Source: Saccharina japonica
Lineage: Eukaryota; Sar; Phaeophyceae; Laminariales; Laminariaceae
NCBI GenBank assembly: GCA_008828725.1
Contig: MEHQ01000486.1
Span: 34,065-98,064, forward strand
Length of the DNA: 64,000 bases
Direction: 5' to 3'
A program made the position numbers and the translations under genes. Positions 55,507 to 64,000 of the stretch are shown piece after piece. The first letter of the stretch is position 1. The number at the start of each line of letters is the position of its first letter. The notes beneath the pieces were generated by a model, which did not search any database, was not told the origin of the DNA, and was given only the letters and a program-made list of their open reading frames with translations.

Positions 55507-56719
55507 ATATAACAAAGTAGGATTGTGTTTTGTTTGCCCGGCGGCACGTTTTCTCCCTCGGCCCTCGCGACCGAACTCGCCGGCGCCGGGCTCGCCCCGC
55601 GCGGGGTCGGCCGGGGAGCGCGCCACCCGGGCCTCGCCGTCGACCGCGGCCCGTGGCCCGCGCGGGGCGCTCGCGAAGCCGAAAAAATAGAGTCGGTTTC
55701 GCGGGGTACCCCGTCCCACTAGGCCCAGCCTACCAGGGCAACATGAAACCCGCGCTTCTTCTGTGAAAAACGTAGGCCCAATCTTCTAAGACGTGTCTTA
55801 AAATTTGTCTTAATCCGTTTTTCAGAGAGAGGCCCGTCTTACTCCCTATATTGCGTCTTAGCACGTCTTCGACTCGTCTTAGAACTATATCAGGCGCAGC
55901 TTAGGGAGTCTTAGGTAGTTCTCACGACTTGAGCGAGCTGTAGGAACATAACGGGAACAACCAGCAGGTAAACCAATGACTTCAAGCTGCTTTTCGAACC
56001 TTTGTTTTAGTGTTTCCCCGATTTTTTCCCTGTACTCTGTTTTTTTTTCTCGCGGGATGGGATGATGGGATTTTGTTTGTTTTTTATTTGAAAAAAATCG
56101 CGATCGCCCCACACGCATTACTCGTATACAGCACACAGCGCACCTCCACCTCGACAAAACCTCCAAGCCCTACACAGAGCACACACTATTGATTGCACCT
56201 TTTCCCAGCACACCTACGACTGCAACACCAGCAAAGCACCGCTTCCACTCTTTTGCAATGGCTTTGGCACTGCTGGCGGCGTCGGCGTCGGCCCGGCTCC
56301 TTCCTTCCCGCCCGCCGCCCCGGTCAATGTTCCGCTGTATTGTGTGCATTGATTGACGGCGGCAGCTGCATGCAGTATTAGTATCATTCAACCTGCTCCT
56401 ACTATGTAATAAGCAGATAGATGTAGTAGCAAGATGATAGTGTACTCAAGGGTTATCGTTGTTGTTGTATTCTACACCATTACCTACACATACATGTATA
56501 TACAAAGTGTTGGTATGTATGTATGATGAGACTTGCCCTTCTCATTAAAATTAAACCCTCTGGCAATGAAAAAAACGAAAAAACAAACAGAGTTTTCGGG
56601 ATCTCTACTGCTGTTTTTTGCTGTTTGACCAATGAGGCTCGATTGTTCTTTAGTTCCGGATTTTGTTTTAATTTTAATTTTCAATTTCATTTTTTTTATT
56701 TGCTCGTTAAGACGGGCCC
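55507..56719. other. No gene seen; GC-rich island
   Basis: 55550-55690 is strongly GC-rich (CGCGGGGTCGGCCGGGGAGC). ACGTCTTA/CGTCTTA-type words recur at 55790-55900. No frame shows a domain. Confidence 0.45.
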
Positions 56720-56722
56720 TTA

Positions 56723-56934
56723 GGGCCCGTTTTAACGAAGAAGAAAACGCATCAATTTGGAAAAAAATACTCAAATCCGCTTTTCATTGGTCAACACACG
56801 CACCCGCACCAAAGAGTAGAATCTTGGGGCATAATATTTGGTGCTGGTGCGTGTGTTGACCAATGAAAAGCGAATTTGAATTTATTTTTTCCAAATTGAA
56901 TTTATTTTATACTAGTATTCGTTAATTCGGGCCC
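56723..56934. mobile_element. Hairpin MITE, 212 bp, TTA target duplication
   Basis: The whole element folds back on itself. GGGCCCGTTTTAACGAA at the left pairs with TTCGTTAATTCGGGCCC at the right. Inner arms TTTTCATTGGTCAACACACG pair around a 23-base loop near 56812-56834. TTA flanks both ends (56720-56722, 56935-56937), which suggests the PIF/Harbinger group. Confidence 0.75.
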
Positions 56935-57481
56935 TTACTGTGCCTGGCATCATCTCAGGGGTCAGATTGTGGCGAGACACCTCTTCGTTGGATTTTTCTA
57001 TTCTTGGGAAGATAGAGGACCAACTTTGGTCTCCATACGAGGGGTGCACCCATTTTCTTTGGCACTATGTTGCTGCTAAGATTATGAACGAGTCAAGTGG
57101 TACGATAACGTTTGGTCTGGAGTGATTACGCGTATGATTATTGTTGGTGATTAATTTCAAGCCAGCGGCCAAAAACAGGTATATCTGATCCGTTCGGGGC
57201 CAAAAGCAGATATACCTACTAAAATCAAGTTTAAAACGCACGCATGAACCTGCCGTTCCTTGCAACGCAAAATAGTTGTTTTTGCACCCGAATGGCGAGC
57301 GTCAGCCCCCTCTTCAACAGTTTTATGGTTGGCGTACTGATATTATTAATGTAATTGTGTACCAGGTGTGGGCCTACAACTAGAAAATGCCTGGGTAGGG
57401 TGTTTATTTGCGAACAATTACGTGCACCCAGCGGGGCGGAAAATCATTGCACACCCAGATTATTTTACATAGCTTTTACTG
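56935..57481. other. No gene seen
   Basis: Non-coding by inspection. Confidence 0.45.
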
Positions 57482-57613
57482 TGTACTCGTACTGCACCAA
57501 GAACTGTGATCCCACACGACCGATACGTGGGAGGACGGTTGGACGGCTCGCGCTTCGCGCTCTCGATCCACGGTTCGCGCTTCGCGCTCACGGCCTCCGG
57601 CGGCTCCTGCGGA
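57482..57613 (+). repeat. Direct copy of 3178-3299
   Basis: Shares GCACCAAGAAC, CGCTTCGCGCTCTCG and CTCCGGCGGCTCCT in order with the earlier copy. Internal CGCTTCGCGCTC is itself doubled. Confidence 0.65.
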
Positions 57614-57867
57614 GGGTTGATTATATTTCTGCACCTTGTGGGTGGGAGCAAGGTGCCAAAGCGGATCAAATCCGGGTGGGATCAGGTCCTGGTGGGAGCA
57701 GGGTCCGAAGGGGGAGCAGGGTGTTTAAAAATCAAATTTTCTGTGTCGGGTGTTTGGGAGACCAGAGCTTGTACCTCGCTTGGAAGCACCTACCGAAGGG
57801 TCGGTACTTTCACCCCGTCAGCGAAAATAGCCTCCGAGTGTTTGAGTTTTCTTGTATATTTCAAAAC

Positions 57868-58300
57868 AAGGGCGACGGCGGGCGAGCGACCGAGCGAGCG
57901 GTGGCGGCCGGCGATCGACGAAGACGGCTCAAGGCCGCCACGGGCGACCGAGCGGCGTCGGGCGCGCGGTCGACCGAGCCGCGGCGGGCGCGCGGTCGAC
58001 CGAGCGGCGGCGGTCGGGCGCGCGATCGACCGAGCGGCGGCGGACGGGCGCGCAGTCGACCGAGCGACGGCGGTATGTACACACGCACCGACCGATCCAC
58101 CCACCCACTCACTACAACAGGAGTAGTTAGTGTGAAAACAGTTACAGCAGCACAGTACGTACAGCAGTACGTAGTATAGAGTTGTATACAACCCATGTGC
58201 AGCAGCAACAACAGCAGCAGCAGCAGTCCAGGAAAAAATAGCAGCACGTACGCAAACCGGACAAAACATAAATGCCGGCGTCGATGCGGAGCCGACTGGT
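57868..58300 (-). repeat. GC-rich dispersed repeat, inverted relative to 51265-51864
   Basis: 57868-58075 contains GCGACGGCGGGCGAGCGACC and runs of CGGTCGACCGAGCGGCGGCG. This is followed by the CAGCAG run and the complement of GGCTCCGCATCGACGCCGGC. A plus-strand frame of 274 codons spans 57355-58179, but it is made of these repeats and is not treated as a gene. Confidence 0.7.
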
Positions 58301-59210
58301 GCTACGATAGGGGGGGGTACCCACATTTTCACTACCGGGTTTTGGCCACACGGACGAGTGGCTCCGAATCTAACTGGAAATTTGACCTAAAAATACTTTG
58401 TTTGCGTTACGTAACAAAACCGCCAAAGACGGTGCATATAGAATAACAAAATAACAAAAAAAACGTATGAGTACAAGGCAGTAGAGCAGTCACTCGGCCG
58501 AGTGGCTCGGTGCAGGTGAAAAACAAGCACCTATACATGACCCCCCTACCGTAGCACCAGTCAGCCCTTGTTTAGCACGTACGTACAGCAGAGGCTATTT
58601 TCTTTTTCTTTTTTTTTTGGTCGATTTTTGTACGCCTGGGCTATCTTGAAATTATTATGTATGGTACAGCAACAACAGTGGTGGTACTCGTATGTATGGT
58701 ACAGCAATAGATATGTACTCGTATGTACGGCAGCGGGTTTGTGGCATCGTACGGTGTGTACAGCAGTACATCGTGGTAAAACAGTAAAAATACGGTGCGG
58801 TACAATCGATGGCCAGGAAAAAACAAAAAAAAGGGTTGCAACGGTTTCAACAAATAAATGCCCCGGGGAATATTTTTTTCGGGATATACTGTGAACTCCT
58901 TTAAAAAACTCGAGAGAGCTTCGGTGCTGGCGCCCCGGAACGCTCGATGCCGCTCTCTCCACCAGACCGGCACCGACTGCGCCCGGACGAGGCCATCGCC
59001 CCTCTCCGACCCTATCTCCCCCGGCGGCCGCCTCGCGTTTTGCTCGCCGCTCCTGTCGGCGGCCGTTCTAACGCTCCATCGGTGTCGTCGAGGGGGTACC
59101 AGAGCATTCCTCCGCAAAAATTCAATGTCCGAGAATATAATACCCGATCATGTCTTCGCTTTTGAGCCCGAACCGCCCTTATATGCCAACCACACACCGA
59201 CACACCGCAA
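58301..59210. other. No gene seen
   Basis: GTATGTACGGCAGC/GTACAGCAGTAC words are frequent at 58660-58780. No ORF or RNA gene could be supported. Confidence 0.45.
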
Positions 59211-59415
59211 CGAATGAACAGCAGCCGCAGGCAGCCGATGGCGCACGTCGTGCCCGGGCGAGCGCGGGCCGCCGCGCCACCAGAAGACCGATTTCGCCCC
59301 TTGCGCACCCCAGCACACCCGCCCTCGGCGAAATCCGGGCCCGAAACGGCCCGCCGCGATCTCGGCACGGCCCGCAGCAGATGTTCCTCCACACTAACTC
59401 CAAGTGAAAAAAAGA
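59211..59415 (-). repeat. Diverged inverted copy of 1320-1520
   Basis: On the minus strand it reads like the GC-rich core of the 1.66 kb repeat (GGTGTGCTGGGGTGCGCAAG and flanking CGCGGCGGCCCGCGCTCGCC). It retains an overlapping frame, but with many amino-acid changes. Confidence 0.7.
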
Positions 59416-59464
59416 CAACGTAGATCAACACCCTACGCCCTACGCCGCCGTACATCATTCCAAA

Positions 59465-59520
59465 TTATATACAAGGGCTCCGCATGGGTGCCGGCATTCG
59501 CCGGCACCCATGCTCCGGAT
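59465..59520. repeat. Hairpin GGGTGCCGGC-ATTC-GCCGGCACCC
   Basis: Preceded by TTATATACAAGGGCTCCGCA, the complement of the GGAGCCCTTGTATAT junction seen at 12751. A perfect 10-bp stem with a 4-base loop. It is probably the end of the same short repeat family. Confidence 0.6.
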
Positions 59521-60807
59521 AGGAAAATATACCTCAGTGTCGTACGACGTGGCGCTCATTCATGACGGAGATCTGTGTTGTAAAAACATTTGTAGTGTGA
59601 CATATCAAGGCATAATGCCAAGTCAAGGTAATGCCAAGTGTTCGAGAATGAATCAGATGAATAAAGTGCTGTAAATATTAGCGCCTGCTGGGGTAAGGGT
59701 CATTCTTATCAGGCTTCGCATTCCAATTGCAGTTTTTGGAAATTAGCTTCGGAAAAAATGAAAGTCCTAAAAATTGCGCGAGAAAAATATTTGGAAATTT
59801 TGGAAAAAGGTTGCTCAATAAGAACGACTCTAAGGCGTCAATGGTTGCAGAGACTTTTATTAAAAGTAAGTCTCTGTCAGAAATGCACCAGTCGAGGTCC
59901 CGGTGGCGGGCTCAGTTTCAGTTTTGGCACGTGCGGCAAAAACACTTCGAGCCGAGCAAGCGGTTCCGCATGGATATGCGAAGTCGAGATATTTAAAAGC
60001 TGGCAACGGGGGGGAAATCTCAATTATTCTCTGACTCTCGTGTGTCTGAGCAGACTCGTATCTAGCACTGTACACTACAACAGTAGTACTGCTGTACAGC
60101 AGTACGTACTACACAACAGCACTCAGCAATACTATACACACCAGCTGCTCGCTACGTCGTACATACAGTACTCGTACCTGGTACTACTCGTACGTACTAC
60201 TGCTGTTTGTTCTTGTACGTATTACAGCCAGGCACAGCAGTAATATCTCTACACTGAAAAATAAGTACTATTGTACTGAATCCACCCGAAAAAAAATCAG
60301 CCGAGTTTTCATTCCTCCGTGAATCTTTGAGTTTTTAATTGAGGCGAGATATTTTGAGTTGAGACTGTCACCACAAATATCTCTCTCAGCAGCAACAGCA
60401 CCACGCATACCATCCTCAGCGGTCAGTAGAGCCGAGGTATCTCCGCAAGATCCGCGCACTTCGAGGTCGCTGCGCTCGGCGGCGGCGCTTGAATCGAGAG
60501 TGCGCGCGGGCGGAAAGTCACGGGCGGAGGCTGAGGGGCGCGACCCTCAAGAAGAGCGGGCGAGAAAGCCAACGCGAGGCCTTCAAAACGGGTCCCGAGT
60601 GCGAGTCGGGTCTAAAGCGAAGTCAGAGCCGAACAGGTCCAAGATCACCTGAGTGGTCGATGCTCATTCTATTTATATCTATATAACTTGGACACTCGGA
60701 TCTTTTTTCTACCGGCGTTTTTTAGTGAAGAAAAACTTAGGAACCATGACCTTTAATCTGGTGTCCCCAGTATCATGTTTTATCTATTTGAGGGGTGGGC
60801 GGCTGGT
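59521..60807. other. No gene seen
   Basis: AT-rich then GC-rich non-coding sequence with CAGTAC-type words at 60060-60240. An open plus frame at 60359-60652 is Arg/Ser/Ala-rich and unrecognised. Confidence 0.45.
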
Positions 60808-61564
60808 GTCTCAAACAACCTCTTCTTGTCGACCTCTCTTTGGAGAAGAAGGCTTGATGACCACTGAAATCGAAGGGCGGTCTTTCAGTGTCCCATAATG
60901 AGGCCTTACCTGTGGGCCGGGTTCGGAAACCCTTCGAGAACGTTCCGCAACTCGTTCCTAGGCAATGTGCATGCATTCTTGGGGCAGTTCTTCTTCTCAT
61001 ATAGTGTGGGATAAGAATGGTGGCCGGTGCTACCACCCCTCCCTTACTCTACAGTCTCTGTCAGTATCACGATTCTCCGTTGCTTGAGGTTGGTCGTTAT
61101 ACTGATCGAAGCTGTCTTCCCACACTCCTCTCTCGTGGTTGCTCTTCCTGTAAGCCTTATTATTATTATATCATCGGTTCATTTCCGAACGCCCCCCATG
61201 ACCTGCTCTGCTCACTCAGTGGAAACTCGTTGATCAACCTGTACTGCTCCTTTGTCACCGCTGGAACCATGGCATACCCCGACGAACCCGGTGACACTAC
61301 TTGAGCTAGCTGCATGTATCTCCAAGCCATTTTCGGGTTCTTCCAGAACGCGTTTGCATAGTTGTGGACATGTCGTCGCCTGCTAAAGCTCGTGTCCGCC
61401 CCCTCTGACCTAAATGAACGAGTTGGGGAACGTTCTCGAAGGGCCCCCTCACCCGGCCCAAAGGTAAGGCCTCATTACGAGACAGTTAAAGACCGCCCTT
61501 CGATTTCAGTGGTCACCAAGCCTTCTTTCCAAAGAGAGGTCGAGAATAAGACGTGTTTGAGACG
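60808..61564. repeat. Inverted pair with ~153 bp arms
   Basis: 60808-60960 and 61412-61564 are inverted copies (GAAATCGAAGGGCGGTCTTT and AATGAGGCCTTACCT occur in both), separated by about 450 bases. A fold-back or MITE-like structure; no target duplication was recognised. Confidence 0.7.
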
Positions 61565-61690
61565 CTCAACAGTAGCCTTCAACCCTCCACCACCGCGCGG
61601 CACAGGGCTTCACCCACTTGTAGGTCACGTCTCTAGTACTTCCAACCCCAACTCCCATACCAACACTTTCCTCCGACCAGCTTTTCAACG

Positions 61691-62351
61691 ATGGGTTTTT
61701 CCTCAGCTTCACCCTTCGAGAGCGTCGAAGCATACATGGCCGCACCACCACGCAGGAGGAGGGCGTGCCCGTACCCCGTACCCCTCTTGGAGCGCTTCGT
61801 CATCGCTCGTGGGGAACGAGCCACAGCAGACCTGCTGACCCTCAACCAGGTCCTCGTGACCTGCGCAGAGGCCATAGAGGCGGGTTCGTCGAACGAGCGC
61901 CCGGATCTTCTCGGCCTCGTCATTGCGGCGAAAGGAAAGCCAGCATCAGGCGCGGCCTCCAATTCAGTGGAAGGCCGGAACTTTAAGCGAGTCATGCTGC
62001 AGGCCACAGGGGACTACCTTTGGAAATGCACTGACAATAGGGGACTGCTCTCCCTCGACGACTGCGCAGTTTTTCCCTCGGCCATGCCCCCTCCAACCGA
62101 TCCCGGCACCCAGCAGCATTGCCTTTCCTCCCGTTACTGAGGGCAACATCGCCTTCCCTCCCGTTCCTGAGCTGGCACCAGTGGATCGTTCCGGTCCTGG
62201 TTTCTCGGTCGACCAGTTTCACGTCGACAAGCGGGCGAGGACTTCGGGGAGCGTGTTCGGCGATCTTGATTTGGTGGAAGAGCTTTTCTCGTCGACACCG
62301 GGGACGAGATCGAAAGAGCCGCCGCTTACTTCCATCACCGGGAAGGTTCAG
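61691..62351 (+). CDS. Candidate exon of unknown gene, with one frameshift
   Basis: From ATG 61691 a frame of ~135 codons has balanced composition (LLERFVIARGERATADLLTL, then ATGDYLWKCTDNRGLLSL). Near 62100 the coding character moves one frame over to a Pro-rich repeat pair (IAFPPVTEGNIAFPPVPELA) and then FSVDQFHVDKRARTSGSVFG. The second part ends at CAG|GTGAGG (62351/62352), a good donor. A one-base indel near 62095 would join the two. No family is recognised. It could be a host exon or part of another element. Confidence 0.35.
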
Positions 62352-64000
62352 GTGAGGGTCATCCGCAAAACATACTGTCATACCAAATTTGTTTTGTGAG
62401 TACACGAGGGACCCGCTTGTAGGTGAAAATATATGCACTGCGGTATTGCCTGGCGGCACAGCACATACCCACGGCCCGAGTCCCTACTGCCAGCAGAATA
62501 CGACCGTAGTACAGTAGCACGTTAGGAGTAGTCGTGCACGAGCGGCGGAGCGCAGGTGCTGGAAGGTTCGAAGCGGGTTTCTGTAAGTACAATTGGTAAG
62601 TACAGGTAGTTTTGGTCTGCGTGTTCGCGGTGTGTAAAATAGGTATCCGTAGTATCCGTCGTAGTCCTCTTATATATTTTACGGTATCATTGTGTGCTTT
62701 ACGAGTGAGTGTTTTGTCTGACGCAGGCCTCAAAAAGAGTCACACGTCGGCCCATCAGAATTGTGTACTCGTACTCGTACCTCTTACGCTCTTTTCGCTT
62801 GGTAATTAGATGCAGGTGGCACTATCCAGGCCACATCCACACCCATACTGCTGTACCAGGCAGCACGCCACGTACGTACTGAGCATCTATATACATACAG
62901 AGGAGGACAATCATACTCGAAGTAGCACACGTACGAGCAAAGCTCACGCACGAGGACCTCCACCAGCAGAACTGATGTTCACGTACGTACAACCCGGAGA
63001 GATTAAGTACAAGATAATACGCGCGTACGCACGTAACAAAAAATCCCGAGAACCGTACTTCTCACCTACGTCATGCGTCCGACGTCTGCGTACGCACGAA
63101 AACACAACAACAGCGTACGTACTTCCGCACACAGTACGTACGTGGACACATTTCAGTCAGAATATTAACAATCGGACAATTCTGAAAATAAAATTCAAAC
63201 ATTTCCGACAATTTTCCGAATCTAACACTAGAAAGTTTCCCGAATATTCCGCAAAATATTTCCGAATATACACAATAACCCAAAATATTTTCCGAATTGA
63301 AGATAAAACAAATAGTTCACCGAGTTTCCCCATAAAAAGGATAATTAACCATTTTACGCAGAACCAGCCCACATAAAAAAAAACATGCGGCGCTGAGTCT
63401 TGCACACACAACGTCTTGACTGTTACTCGCGGAAAACGCTCTCGTACGGGGAGACGCGGGTTGTCGAACCAATACACGCTATGCACATTCGCCACGAACC
63501 GCTTTAGCCCTTCGGCTTGTTCGAGGTCAAGGGTTTTTTCATTTGCGTTATGATTACGTTGTACTTATAAGGGAGGCCCGAGCCAGCACAAGTTCGACAC
63601 TCGCAAAGGGAGGCACGGACAAGCACATCGCACCCTCGCACGACGACCTAAACGCCCAGGCGTGGTTACACACTCGCACAAAGGGGTATAGAGCGCGCGC
63701 CCAAATATGCACACACTCCACGACATGCACACGCACACTCCACGGTACACGCACGCATGCATGCACACGCACACACCACAGCACACATACGCACGCCCCA
63801 AGCAAGCACCGCGCACGTACCAGGCACGCTCATGCACGGTACGCACATCATGCACGGTACGCACATACTACGCGTACGCACGCACGCACACGTACAACGC
63901 ACTCACACGACGCCTTGGTCGTTCGGGATACCCCAAATCCCCCCCGCGCCCCACTCCCGACCTCGCACACAGTTCACCGCCAAATACTCAGCACTACCGC
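62352..64000. other. No gene seen; low-complexity end
   Basis: 63150-63300 repeats TTTCCGAAT-like words. 63660-63905 is rich in CACGCACACG. Minus-strand Cys/Val/Met frames there are repeat artefacts. Confidence 0.5.

Noticed and set aside
57355-58179. 274-codon plus-strand ORF
   Set aside because: It is built from at least two dispersed repeats and GC-rich tandem sequence, with no conserved domain.
63554-63902. Cys/Val/Met-rich minus-strand ORFs
   Set aside because: They arise from CACGCACACG low-complexity sequence.

Overview
The window is eukaryotic and consists almost entirely of transposable elements. The protein-coding signal comes from three decayed autonomous elements: a DIRS-like tyrosine-recombinase retrotransposon, an intron-containing Helitron, and a Ty3/Gypsy-type retrotransposon. 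Around and inside them lie MITEs, fold-back elements, dispersed repeat copies, minisatellites and microsatellites. The Helitron gene has GT-AG introns with pyrimidine tracts. I found no convincing intact host gene and no tRNA, rRNA or CRISPR array. The element types and the YWRVRY-type C-terminal module suggest an alga or protist with a large, repeat-rich genome, possibly a stramenopile such as a brown alga. That assignment is inference only.

Layout. 0-15 kb: repeats only. These are two 1.66 kb direct copies (103-1780, 10988-12648), a 103 bp inverted repeat (1-103 / 8862-8964), a Harbinger-like MITE (2178-3005), a large tetranucleotide microsatellite, and a degenerate repeat block at 13.2-14 kb. 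15.6-22.4 kb, minus strand: a DIRS-like element with Gag, RT-RNase H and tyrosine recombinase. Two in-frame stops in pol and changed recombinase active-site residues show it is dead. 26.2-37.7 kb: a Helitron on the minus strand with an N-terminal OTU-protease-like domain spread over three in-phase exons, then a Cys cluster, HUH Rep and PIF1-like helicase. It sits between two ~620 bp inverted arms, next to a 1.3 kb fold-back element. 41.6-42.2 kb: a 40-bp tandem array between short inverted repeats. 44.5-50.1 kb, plus strand: a Ty3/Gypsy pol in which a C5-cytosine DNA methyltransferase domain lies between RNase H and integrase, with a Tudor/chromo-like module at the C terminus. 50.7-52.5 kb: a non-autonomous hAT-like element with a perfect 8-bp target duplication. 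53-64 kb: more repeat copies, MITEs and two very tentative exon candidates.

The three autonomous elements are independent of one another. Each carries stops or frameshifts, so none is expected to be active. The most notable findings are the retrotransposon-borne DNA methyltransferase and the spliced OTU-Rep-helicase Helitron gene.
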